Origin: Erythrobacter sp. QSSC1-22B
GTDB taxonomy: Bacteria; Pseudomonadota; Alphaproteobacteria; Sphingomonadales; Sphingomonadaceae
DNA: 64,000 bases
Assembly (NCBI RefSeq): GCF_001678665.1
Contig: NZ_LZRP01000001.1
Span: forward strand, 496,001-560,000
Reading direction: 5' to 3'
Shown: piece by piece, positions 8,737 through 17,088 of the stretch
Layout of the letters: each line of letters starts with the position of its first letter
Numbering within the stretch: position 1 is the stretch's first letter
Translations under genes and position numbers: made by a program
Notes under the pieces: generated by a model
Databases searched by the model: none
Seen by the model: the letters and a program-made list of their open reading frames with translations, nothing else
Told to the model about the DNA's origin: nothing

Positions 8737-8936
8737 CCTCAAACCTGTCACGCCTATCGTCTGCTTTCCACCCCAATATCGGACGTTCGCGCCTGATGGA
8801 TCGCACCCCGAAAGCTGCCCGTCCGCTATGAGCGGGTCCGGTGCCAAGGCTGCCCTTCAACCAGCGCTAAGTGCCGGAGTTCAGGCGATCGCCAAACCGA
8901 GGTCCGCCGCAGGGCAATCGAGCCTCCAGCCCCCCC

Positions 8937-10520
8937 TCACCCCAGCCCCGCACGCTCCAGCAACCCCGCCGTGCTCGCATCGAAGCTCCCGCCGCCCACC
9001 TCGATCGCCTTGGCCATCTGCTTGCCGAGTTCGACCCCGAACTGATCGAAGGGGTTGATCCCCATCAGCACCGCGCTGGCGAAGGTGCGGTGCTCGTGGA
9101 AGGCGATCAGCGCGCCCAGCGTCGCGGCGTCGAAATCGTCGGCGAGGATGGTGGCGCTGGGGCGGTCGCCGGGGAAGTGGCGTGCGGGGTCATCGCCCTT
9201 GTCGCCCGCCATCAGCGCCGCAGCCTGCGCAAAGCAATTGGTCAAAAGGATGCGGTGATGCGCAGGGTCGAGCGCGTCGCCCGGTGCCACGCTGGCGATG
9301 AAATCGACCGGGACCAGATGCGTGCCCTGGTGGAGCAGCTGGAACACCGCGTGCTGCGCATCGGTGCCCACCCCGCCCCAGGTCACCGGCGCGGTCGGGC
9401 CGTCGACGGGGCGCATATCGGCGGTGACGCGCTTGCCGTTGCTCTCCATCTCGAGCTGCTGGAGATAGGCCGGGAACAGCCCCAGCCGTTCGTCATAGGC
9501 GAACACCGCGCGGGTCTGGCAGCCGCGCACACGGTTGTAATAGAGATCGGCGAAGGCGGCGCGCAGCACGAGGTTGGCGCTGCCATCGGTGTCGCGGAAA
9601 TGCTCGTCCATCGCCTTCGCCCCGGCGAGGAAGGCGCGGAAATCCTCCATGCCCGCAGCCATGGCGATCGGGAAGCCGATGCTCGACCAGAGCGAATAGC
9701 GCCCGCCGACGCTTTCGGGGAACGGCAGGATGCGGGTTTCGTCGACCCCCCATTCGACCGCCTTTTCGGGGCTGGCGGTGAGCGCGACCACTCGGCCGTA
9801 GGGGTCGGCGATGCCGTTGTCCGAGAGCCATTTGAGCGCGGAGGTGGCGTTGGTCATGGTCTCGATGGTGGTGAAAGTCTTGCTGGCGACCGCGACCAGC
9901 GTCTTGGCGGGATCGCAGGCGGAGAAGGCCGCCTCGAGCGCGACCCCGTCGATGTTGGAAACAACATGGACGTCGCAATAGGCGAGCTCGCGGCTGAGCG
10001 CATCGACCCCCAGCGCGGGGCCCAGCGCCGAGCCGCCGATGCCGATATGGATCAGATGGTCGATATCGCCCAGCGCGCCCTCGTGGATCGCCTCGACCAG
10101 CAGCGCCATCCGCTCGAGCAGCGCCTCAGCCTCCTCGACCTTCGCGGGATCGCCAACGCCGCGCAGGGTGGCATGGTCGGCGGCGCGGTCCTCGGTCGGG
10201 TTGACCACCTCGCCCGCGAACAGCTTGGCGCGCATGCCGGCGAAATCCATCGCCTCGGCGAGTTCCTCGAAGGCGGCGAGCACCGCACGGTCGAGATGGG
10301 TCTTCGACCAGTCGAAGAAGATTCCCCCGGCATCGAGAATCGCGCTTTCGCCCTCGGTTTCGCTCCCCAGCTCGATCCGGCCCGAGAGCATGGCGACGCG
10401 CGCCGCATCGCCGGGTTCGTCGGAGCCTTCGCCGCCATCGCGGGTGGCGCTGAACAATTCGCGCAAGGTCGGGCGTGGCAGGGCTTCGAGGCGGGTCCAC
10501 AGATCGGAAGGCGAAGTCAT
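8937..10520 (-). CDS. pgi: Glucose-6-phosphate isomerase
   Basis: 527 residues, normal for Pgi. Recognisable parts are the sugar-phosphate loop IGIGGSALGP, the SIS-domain segment VVSNIDG, the serine/threonine loop VASKTFTTIETM, and the family signature region VGGRYSLWSSIGFPIA. It interconverts glucose 6-phosphate and fructose 6-phosphate in the cytoplasm. The start is set at ATG 10520, since the N-terminal sequence MTSPSDLWTRLEAL begins there; a longer upstream frame is not family-like. It is divergent from lepB with only 49 bases between the starts, so both promoters must lie in or across that gap. Confidence 0.95.
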   Translation of the reverse strand: MTSPSDLWTRLEALPRPTLRELFSATRDGGEGSDEPGDAARVAMLSGRIELGSETEGESAILDAGGIFFDWSKTHLDRAVLAAFEELAEAMDFAGMRAKLFAGEVVNPTEDRAADHATLRGVGDPAKVEEAEALLERMALLVEAIHEGALGDIDHLIHIGIGGSALGPALGVDALSRELAYCDVHVVSNIDGVALEAAFSACDPAKTLVAVASKTFTTIETMTNATSALKWLSDNGIADPYGRVVALTASPEKAVEWGVDETRILPFPESVGGRYSLWSSIGFPIAMAAGMEDFRAFLAGAKAMDEHFRDTDGSANLVLRAAFADLYYNRVRGCQTRAVFAYDERLGLFPAYLQQLEMESNGKRVTADMRPVDGPTAPVTWGGVGTDAQHAVFQLLHQGTHLVPVDFIASVAPGDALDPAHHRILLTNCFAQAAALMAGDKGDDPARHFPGDRPSATILADDFDAATLGALIAFHEHRTFASAVLMGINPFDQFGVELGKQMAKAIEVGGGSFDASTAGLLERAGLG

Positions 10521-10569
10521 GCGCAAAAGTCCTTTTATGGCCGGCCCTGCGCGCCTAGGGAAACGCCCC

Positions 10570-11448
10570 ATGAATGGCAAACCCCCTATCGGCGCGACCA
10601 CCGCCCCACAGCGGCCGCAGGACGGGCGGTCCGTGCCCGCATCGGAAGTGGAAACCGCATCCGAAGCCGAAGAGGGCGAGGACTGGTGGAGCTTCACCAA
10701 ATTCGTCCTCAAGGTGGTGCTGGTGGTGCTGGTGTTCCGCACCTTCCTGTTCGCGCCCTTTACCATCCCCAGCGAGAGCATGCTGCCCGCGCTGTGGAAG
10801 GGCGATTATCTGGTCGCGGCCAAATGGCCCTATGGCTATTCCAACCTCTCGATGCCGTTCCAGGCACCGCTGGTCCCGGGCCGGGTGCTCGAGGACCTGC
10901 CCGGGCGCGGCGATGTCGCGATCTTCAAGCATCCGATCGACGGCACCGACTATATCAAGCGGGTAATCGGCCTGCCGGGCGACACGGTGGAGATGCGCGG
11001 CGGGCGCGTGGTCCTCAACGGCCAGCCGGTCGAGCAGCAGGTGGTGCGCGAATTCGATCTGCCGTTGTCGGCCAACACCCAGTGCGTGCGCGGCGGGTTC
11101 GAGATCGAGACCCCGCGCGGGACCGCCTGCCGCTATCGCATGGCGCGCGAAACGCTGCCCTCGGGGCGCAGCTATACGGTGCTCGATTTCGGAGCCACCC
11201 CGCAGGACGATTTCGGCCCGGTGCTCGTGCCCCGCGATCGCCTGTTCGTGATGGGCGACAATCGCGACAATTCACAGGACAGCCGTTTCGATGCGCAGCC
11301 GCAGGGCGGGGTCGGGCTGGTCCCGACCGACCGGCTGGTGGGCCGTGCGAGCATGGTGCTGTGGTCGACCGATGGCAGCGCCGAATGGATCAAGCCCTGG
11401 ACCTGGTTCACCGCGGCGCGCTGGGACCGGATCGGGGAAGGCTTGTGA
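10570..11448 (+). CDS. lepB: Signal peptidase I
   Basis: 292 residues. After a ~38-residue acidic cytoplasmic start, one membrane helix (FVLKVVLVVLVFRTFLF) leads to the catalytic serine in IPSESMLP (Ser70) and the general-base lysine in YIKRVIGLPGD (Lys130). The C-terminal box is MGDNRDNSQDSR. It cleaves signal peptides from exported proteins at the periplasmic face. It is first in lepB-rnc-era, an order conserved in many alphaproteobacteria. Its stop overlaps the rnc GTG start by four bases. Confidence 0.95.
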   Translation: MNGKPPIGATTAPQRPQDGRSVPASEVETASEAEEGEDWWSFTKFVLKVVLVVLVFRTFLFAPFTIPSESMLPALWKGDYLVAAKWPYGYSNLSMPFQAPLVPGRVLEDLPGRGDVAIFKHPIDGTDYIKRVIGLPGDTVEMRGGRVVLNGQPVEQQVVREFDLPLSANTQCVRGGFEIETPRGTACRYRMARETLPSGRSYTVLDFGATPQDDFGPVLVPRDRLFVMGDNRDNSQDSRFDAQPQGGVGLVPTDRLVGRASMVLWSTDGSAEWIKPWTWFTAARWDRIGEGL

Positions 11449-12122
11449 GTGCCGGAGCGCTCGATCCCGAAGCGCGGCTCTGGCTCGAACAGACCGGCTT
11501 CGCGGTGGGCGACGAGGCGCTGTGGCACGCCGCGCTGACGCATGGCAGCCTGGGCGAGACCAAGGATTACGAGCGGCTGGAATTCCTCGGCGACCGGGTA
11601 CTCGGGCTCGCGGTGGCCGACTGGCTATACCGCCAGAGCGAGGCGCCCGAGGGCCGATTGTCGCAGCGGCTCAACGCACTGGTCAGCCGCGAGATGTGCG
11701 CCACGGTCGCGCGCGAACTGGGACTCGCCGAGCATATCCGCATCTCCAAACAGGCCAGCGCCGATGGCGGGCGCGACAGCGAAAACATTCTCGGCGATGT
11801 GATGGAATCGCTGCTCGGCGCGCAATTTATCGAGAACGGCTTCGCTTTGGCACGCGATCTGGTGCAGGAGCTGTGGCGCACCGCGCTCGACAGCGGCGCC
11901 GGCCAGCGCAAGCATCCCAAGAGCGCGCTGCAGGAATGGGCCGCGGGCAACCAGCGCCGCCCGCCGCAATACGAGGTCACCGACCGCAGCGGTCCCGACC
12001 ACGCCGCGCAATTCACCGTCAAGGTGAGCATATTCAAGGTCGGCGAGGCCGAAGCGACCGCGGGCAGCAAGTCCGAGGCCGAGCGCGAGGCCGCCAGACT
12101 GTTCATGGAGAAATACGGATGA
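11445..12122 (+). CDS. rnc: Ribonuclease III
   Basis: 225 residues from GTG 11445 (GTGA overlap with the lepB stop). The catalytic signature is ERLEFLGDRVLGL (Glu43-Asp50 region), the second metal-binding site is in DVMESLLGAQFIENG, and the C-terminal ~70 residues are a double-stranded RNA-binding domain (KSALQEWAAGNQRRPPQYEV ending in AARLFMEKYG). It processes rRNA precursors and structured mRNAs. The GTG was chosen because it is in frame, overlaps the upstream stop and gives the usual length. Confidence 0.95.
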   Translation: MSAGALDPEARLWLEQTGFAVGDEALWHAALTHGSLGETKDYERLEFLGDRVLGLAVADWLYRQSEAPEGRLSQRLNALVSREMCATVARELGLAEHIRISKQASADGGRDSENILGDVMESLLGAQFIENGFALARDLVQELWRTALDSGAGQRKHPKSALQEWAAGNQRRPPQYEVTDRSGPDHAAQFTVKVSIFKVGEAEATAGSKSEAEREAARLFMEKYG

Positions 12123-12132
12123 GTACCCCGGC

Positions 12133-13095
12133 ATGACCGACGAAGCGACGAACGAAGCAGAGACGAGTTCCGCCGACACCGGCCCCGCCCTCCCCACCCG
12201 CTGCGGCGTGGTCGCGGTGCTGGGCGCGCCCAATGCGGGCAAGTCGACGCTGGTCAATCAGCTGGTCGGCCAGAAGGTAGCGATCACCAGCGCCAAGGCG
12301 CAGACCACCCGCGCGCGGATGCTCGGGATCGCGCTGCACGAGCACGACGGCTTTGCCACCCAGATGGTGCTGGTCGACACGCCGGGCATCTTCGCGCCCA
12401 AGCGCCGGCTCGACCGCGCGATGGTCAGCGCCGCCTGGGAAGGCGCCGAGGCCGCCGATGCGGTGTTGCTGATGGTCGATCCGCTCAAGCAGCGCCGCCA
12501 CGAGCTGTTGCCGATGCTCGAACAGCTCAAGGGCTGCCCCGAGCGCAAGTTCCTGGTCCTCAACAAGGTCGACCGCGCGAAAAAGGAACCGCTGCTGGCG
12601 CTGGCGCAGGAACTGGGTGAGCTGGGCGATTTCGCCGAGATCTATTTCATCTCCGCGCTCACCGGCGACGGTGTGGCCGAACTCAAGGATGTGCTCGCCG
12701 CGCTGATGCCCGAACGCGAGTGGATGTACCCCGAGGATCAGGTCAGCGACGCCTCCGAACGGCTGCTTGCCACCGAGATCACCCGCGAACAGCTCTACAA
12801 GCAGCTCCACGAGGAGTTACCCTACGACAGCGCGGTGCGCCCCGAGAAGTACATCCAGCGCAAGGACGGCAGCCTCGAGATCCACCAGCAGATCGTGGTC
12901 GCGCGCGACAACCAGCGCATGATCGTGCTTGGCAAGGGTGGCAGCATGATCAAGTCGATCGGCGCCGCCGCGCGGCAGGAGCTGAGCGAGTTGCTCGGCC
13001 AGAAGGTGCACCTGTTCCTGCACGTCAAGGCCACCGAGAACTGGGCCGAGGACAAGGAAATCTACGAGGAAATGGGGCTCGACTGGGTGGGCTAG
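12133..13095 (+). CDS. era: GTPase Era
   Basis: 320 residues. GTPase motifs are G1 GAPNAGKST (residues 31-39), G3 DTPG, and G4 NKVD. The C-terminal KH domain carries VLGKGGSMIKSIG. Era binds 16S rRNA and checks 30S subunit maturation, so it fits behind rnc, whose stop is ten bases upstream. The N-terminal ~20 residues are an acidic extension not found in E. coli Era. It is the last gene of the lepB-rnc-era group and ends convergent to the iron-transport operon. Confidence 0.96.
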   Translation: MTDEATNEAETSSADTGPALPTRCGVVAVLGAPNAGKSTLVNQLVGQKVAITSAKAQTTRARMLGIALHEHDGFATQMVLVDTPGIFAPKRRLDRAMVSAAWEGAEAADAVLLMVDPLKQRRHELLPMLEQLKGCPERKFLVLNKVDRAKKEPLLALAQELGELGDFAEIYFISALTGDGVAELKDVLAALMPEREWMYPEDQVSDASERLLATEITREQLYKQLHEELPYDSAVRPEKYIQRKDGSLEIHQQIVVARDNQRMIVLGKGGSMIKSIGAAARQELSELLGQKVHLFLHVKATENWAEDKEIYEEMGLDWVG

Positions 13096-13106
13096 GGCCT
13101 AGCTGA

Positions 13107-13122
13107 CCTCGCGCTCGCGAGG
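13107..13122. terminator. Possible terminator between era and fbpC
   Basis: A perfect 7-bp stem (CCTCGCG with CGCGAGG) with a 2-base loop lies in the 55-base gap between two convergent genes. There is no T run on either side, so it is at best a weak or Rho-assisted terminator. Confidence 0.3.
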
Positions 13123-13150
13123 CGGCGATGGCGATCCGCGTCTCGTGGCT

Positions 13151-14170
13151 TCACAGGATGCGCAAAGCTGCAGGATCGGCCTCAAGGTGAATGGCAGTTC
13201 CTGCCGACAGCCCTTTGGCGGCGGTCCGGATCCGGAACTCGGTATCGGCGCAGGCGACCATGGCCAATGTTTCGCTCCCAAACCGGCGCGCCGACAGCAC
13301 GATTGCGGGCGCGCCCTGCGACGCCACGCGCACATCGCCCGGACGGATCATCACGGTGGCAGCGCCGTCGGCGACTCCCCGCGCCAGCGCGGGGCCGAAC
13401 GGGGTGTCAGCTATCTGGTCCGCTACGCTGACGGGGAGCATGATGGCCTCCCCCAGCAATCTCGCGGCGACCGAGGACACGGGATCGTCGTAGCACTCTT
13501 CCGGGCTTCCGGTCTGGAGGATCTGGCCATCTGCCATCAGGATCAGGTCGTCGGCGATGGTCATCGCTTCTTGGGGATCGTGGGTGACCACCAGCACGGT
13601 CGCGCCGACATCGCGCAAGTCCTCGATCAGCGAATTCCTGATCTGGCTGCGCAAATGGCCGTCGAGGCCGGAGAAAGGCTCGTCGAGCAACAGCAGCACC
13701 GGTTCGCGCGCCAGCGCCCGCGCGATCGCGACCCGTTGCTGTTCACCGCCCGAAAGGGTGTGCGGCCAGGCCTTTGCCAGATGGTCGATCTGGAAGCGGA
13801 CAAGCAGTTCGCGCACCAGCGCGCTGCGGGCGGCAGGCTTGAGGTGGCGCACCCCGAAACCGACATTGTCGCTGACGTCGAGATGCGGAAACAGCGCGTT
13901 GTCCTGGAACACCAGTCCCACGCCGCGTTCCTCGGGCGCAATCGTGAGGCCCGGAGCGGAAACGGTGTCCGCGTGGATGGCAATCTGGCCCGCATCGACC
14001 GGCTCGAGGCCGGCGATCAGCCGCAGGATGGTGCTCTTGCCGCAGCCCGAGGGGCCCAGCAGGCAAGCGATCCGCCCCTTGTGCAGCGCGAACCCCGCCT
14101 CGCTCACGATTGCGCGCTGGCCATAGCGGCGCGTCACGCCGCGCAGGGTCAGGATCGGGTCGGTGTCCAC
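13151..14170 (-). CDS. fbpC: Ferric iron ABC transporter, ATP-binding protein
   Basis: 339 residues. Walker A GPSGCGKST (residues 39-47), Q loop VFQDNALFPHL, signature LSGGEQQR and Walker B LLLLDEPFSGLDG are all intact. The C-terminal ~110 residues form the TOBE-like regulatory domain usual in FbpC-type proteins (VMIRPGDVRVA). It energises import with the permease ending 11 bases upstream. The GTG at 14170 is the first start after the permease stop. Substrate choice rests on the binding protein, the two-module permease and the Fur-like boxes; thiamine or other anions cannot be fully excluded. Confidence 0.85.
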   Translation of the reverse strand: MDTDPILTLRGVTRRYGQRAIVSEAGFALHKGRIACLLGPSGCGKSTILRLIAGLEPVDAGQIAIHADTVSAPGLTIAPEERGVGLVFQDNALFPHLDVSDNVGFGVRHLKPAARSALVRELLVRFQIDHLAKAWPHTLSGGEQQRVAIARALAREPVLLLLDEPFSGLDGHLRSQIRNSLIEDLRDVGATVLVVTHDPQEAMTIADDLILMADGQILQTGSPEECYDDPVSSVAARLLGEAIMLPVSVADQIADTPFGPALARGVADGAATVMIRPGDVRVASQGAPAIVLSARRFGSETLAMVACADTEFRIRTAAKGLSAGTAIHLEADPAALRIL

Positions 14171-14181
14171 GGGACGGGTGT

Positions 14182-15738
14182 CTAGGAGCCGGGGCGCGCC
14201 AGCGCAATTCGATGTGTCAGCCAGATCACTGTGGGCAGCGACAGCACCAGGATGAGCAGCGAGGGCGGCCCGGCCTGATTGAGCCGCTCGTCGATGGCGT
14301 AATTGTTGGCGATCACCGCCAGCGTGTCGAAATTGAACGGCCGCAGGATCAGCGTGGCAGGCAGTTCCTTGAGGATGTCGACGAAGACGATCAGCCCCGC
14401 GGTCAGCATGGCGCCACGCGCCACCGGCAGGTCCACCGCCAGCGCCGCCGAGCTTTCGGTGCGCCCCATAGTGCGGGCGGCATGGATCATCGAGGGGGTG
14501 ACCCGGGCAAGCCCGGCGTCGATCGGTTCCAGCGCGGCGGCCATCAACCGGGCGGCATAGGCGAGCAGCAGCAGGACGATCGCTATGGCCGCACCCGAAC
14601 CCGGGTTGAGCGACCAGATCACCCCGGCGGGTGCGAGCAGGCCGATCGCCATAACTGCCCCGGGCGTGGCGTAGCCAAGGCTCGCGATCCTGCCGGCAAG
14701 CGGCAGCCGCCGCGTCCCCAGCGCCAGCATGGTCGCGAGCAGGACGGTGAGTACCGCCCCCGCGAGCGCCAGTCCCAGGCTGTTCTGCATCGCTCCCGCC
14801 AGTCGACCCCAGTCGGGGGCGCTCGCGCCGAGGTTCCAGATCAGCCAGCCGACCGGCAGCAGCAATCCGGCAGTGAGCAGCACCAGGCAATAGGCGCTCG
14901 CCAGCCAGCCGCCGAGCTTGGACATCGGCTGCGGTTCGAACTGGCGCCAGCGACCGCGCCCGGTCTCGTGCGTACGGCCCTTGCGCCCCGAGCGTTCTAG
15001 CCACAGCAGCAGCGCAGCGGCGGCGAGCAGCGGGAGCGCGAAGCGCGCGGCGCTGGCGGTCGAGCCATAGACCGACCAGGCGCGGACGATGCCGGTGGTC
15101 AGCGTCTGAACGCTGAGGAATTGCACCGCACCGTAATCGGCCAGAACCTCCATCATTCCCAGCGCGACCCCCGCCGCCAGCGCGGGGCGCGCCATCGGCA
15201 GGGCCACGCGCCACAACGCCTGGCGCCCGTTGCAGCCCAGCATCGCTGCGGCCTCGAGCACGTTGACCGACTGGTTGAGGAACGCGGCGCGCATCGCGAG
15301 ATAGACGTAAGGGTAGAACGCCGCCGAGAGGATGAAGACCGCACCGCCGGTGCTGCGCATCGAGAACGGCAGATCGAAGCCGAGATAGAGGCGCAAGCCC
15401 ATCCGCAACGGCCCTGCGACATCGAACAGATCGGCATAGCTGTAGGCCAGCGCAAAAGCGGGTACCGCCAGCGGCAGTGCCAGTGCCCAGGCGAACACCC
15501 CGCGACCGGGGAAGCGGTGCATCGCCACCAGCCAGGCTGCGACGGTGCCCGAGACGGCGATGAATACCCCGACCAGCAGCGCCAGCCAGGCCGATGTCAG
15601 CGCGTAGCGGGCGATGTCGCGCCCGGCGATATCGGCGCTGTCGGTGCCCAGCGCAGCCAGCAGCACCCCCGCCAGCGGCAGCAGGACGATCAGCCCCGCC
15701 AGCGCCGCTACCACCGCCAGCGGCGAGGGCAGAGACAA
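14182..15738 (-). CDS. fbpB: Ferric iron ABC transporter, fused-module permease
   Basis: 518 residues with about twelve membrane segments. Two binding-protein-dependent permease modules are fused in one chain, as in FbpB/SfuB iron(III) permeases. Membrane starts include LAVVAALAGLIVLLPLAGVLLAAL near the N-terminus; the cytoplasmic EAA-type loops are around LEAAAMLGCNGRQALWRV and ARVTPSMIHAARTMG. It forms the inner-membrane channel for the substrate delivered by the lipoprotein encoded 29 bases upstream. The gene is in the middle of a three-gene operon. Confidence 0.86.
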   Translation of the reverse strand: MSLPSPLAVVAALAGLIVLLPLAGVLLAALGTDSADIAGRDIARYALTSAWLALLVGVFIAVSGTVAAWLVAMHRFPGRGVFAWALALPLAVPAFALAYSYADLFDVAGPLRMGLRLYLGFDLPFSMRSTGGAVFILSAAFYPYVYLAMRAAFLNQSVNVLEAAAMLGCNGRQALWRVALPMARPALAAGVALGMMEVLADYGAVQFLSVQTLTTGIVRAWSVYGSTASAARFALPLLAAAALLLWLERSGRKGRTHETGRGRWRQFEPQPMSKLGGWLASAYCLVLLTAGLLLPVGWLIWNLGASAPDWGRLAGAMQNSLGLALAGAVLTVLLATMLALGTRRLPLAGRIASLGYATPGAVMAIGLLAPAGVIWSLNPGSGAAIAIVLLLLAYAARLMAAALEPIDAGLARVTPSMIHAARTMGRTESSAALAVDLPVARGAMLTAGLIVFVDILKELPATLILRPFNFDTLAVIANNYAIDERLNQAGPPSLLILVLSLPTVIWLTHRIALARPGS

Positions 15739-15767
15739 ATGCCGGGCGCGCGGGACGGCGGCTGTCG

Positions 15768-16802
15768 TCAGCGCCAGCCCGCCGCGCTCATCAGCGACTG
15801 CGCCTGCGGTTGCCGCGCTGCGAAGGCTGCCACGCTCATCGGATGCGCGGTGAAATCGGCATAGGCATCGACCGGAGCCGGCGCCGGGACATCGGGCGAA
15901 GCCGGGTACTCGTTATTGTTGGCCGAGATGTGCCGCTGCGAATCTGCCGAGGCGAAGAATTCAAGCAGCCGCAAGGCGTTGTCGCGATTGGGCGCGTTGC
16001 GGGCCACGCCGCCGCCCGAGATGTTCACATGCGCGCCCTGTCCGTCGAGGCTCGGGAAGCCGAGCGCAACCTTGTCCGTCACCGCCCGATCGGCGGCATC
16101 GTCGCCGCTCGCCATGCGGATGTAGTAATAGCTGTTGGTCAGCGCGACTTCGCACACGCCCGCGCCGACCGCGCGGATCTGGTCGCGGTCGCCACCCTCG
16201 GGCTGGCGCGCCATGTTGGCAACCACGCCGCGCACCCATTGCTCGGCGCGTTCCTCGCCCCAGGCCTCGATCAGCGCCCCGACCAGCGAGAGGTTGTAGA
16301 CGCTGTCCGACGACCGGACGCAGATCCGCCCGCGAAAGCGCGGCGTCGCGAGCTTGGCGTAATCGTCGATCTCTTCGGGCTGCACGCGCGCCGGGTCGTA
16401 GGCGACCACGCGCGCACGACGCATGAAACCATACCAATTGCCGCCCGGCTCGCGCAGATTGGCCGGGATGCGCTGGTCGAGAGTGTCGGAAGCCACCGGC
16501 TGGAACAGCCCCGCCTGCTGGGCGCGCCACAGCGCGCCGGCATCGGCGGCGATGAACAGATCGGCCGGACTGTTTTCGCCCTCGCTGGTCATCCGCGCCA
16601 CCAGCTCGTCAGGCCGACCTTCCATCACATTGATCGCAATCCCGGTTTCCTCGGTGAAGCGATCGTAGAGCGCCTGGTCGCTGTCGTAATGCCGCGCCGA
16701 GTAGAGGTTGACGACCCCGGCATCACCGGCCTCATCGCCGCTCGAACACCCGCCGAGCGTGGCCAGTCCTGCCAGGGCGATCATCATGTTCTTCAAACGC
16801 AC
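15768..16802 (-). CDS. fbpA: Ferric iron ABC transporter, substrate-binding lipoprotein
   Basis: 344 residues from GTG 16802, which has GAGGAG seven bases upstream. The signal is a short basic start, a hydrophobic core and the lipobox LGGC, so the mature protein is a lipid-anchored periplasmic protein. The fold matches extracellular solute-binding proteins of the iron group: NLYSARHYDSDQALYDRF near the N-terminus and a C-terminal region with NSYYYIRMASG, where tyrosine pairs bind ferric iron in FbpA. It is first in the operon, and two Fur-like boxes lie 96-137 bases upstream of the start. Confidence 0.87.
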   Translation of the reverse strand: MRLKNMMIALAGLATLGGCSSGDEAGDAGVVNLYSARHYDSDQALYDRFTEETGIAINVMEGRPDELVARMTSEGENSPADLFIAADAGALWRAQQAGLFQPVASDTLDQRIPANLREPGGNWYGFMRRARVVAYDPARVQPEEIDDYAKLATPRFRGRICVRSSDSVYNLSLVGALIEAWGEERAEQWVRGVVANMARQPEGGDRDQIRAVGAGVCEVALTNSYYYIRMASGDDAADRAVTDKVALGFPSLDGQGAHVNISGGGVARNAPNRDNALRLLEFFASADSQRHISANNNEYPASPDVPAPAPVDAYADFTAHPMSVAAFAARQPQAQSLMSAAGWR

Positions 16803-16897
16803 AACGCAACTCCTCGATTTGCAGGCGCTGTCGATCTCGCCGGATCCAGCGCCGTTTTCGATCCGCGCGATAGCCGCTGACCCGCCCCGACGCAAGT

Positions 16898-16939
16898 TTG
16901 CGAACAATTCGCAATGTTCGAATTGCAATTGGTTCGCAT
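16898..16939. promoter_or_regulatory. Two tandem Fur-like iron boxes upstream of fbpA
   Basis: Box 1 (16898-16914) is TTGCGAA-CAA-TTCGCAA with perfect 7-bp arms. Box 2 (16923-16939) is TTGCAAT-TGG-TTCGCAT, matching the same pattern at 11 of 14 arm positions. They are spaced 25 bases centre to centre. The form resembles alphaproteobacterial Fur sites. They sit in the 286-base gap between fbpA and the DUF3422 gene and could act on both, but the iron transporter is the natural target. Confidence 0.6.
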
Positions 16940-17088
16940 CTGCATTGGTGGCACAATCGTCGCCCGCGCTGCGTCGCTGCAACGCTGCATTGTGCGCGCG
17001 GCGCAATCGGGTCATAAAACCTGCCATGGGGGCGGCGTCCGCGTCACTGCCCTTAGGGTCCGCAACGCGATCGGGAACGAGGCTGCGA

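Noticed and set aside
8871..11444. The long upstream extension of the rnc frame opposite pgi and through lepB
   Set aside because: Only the part from GTG 11445 is RNase III; the rest is an open shadow frame.
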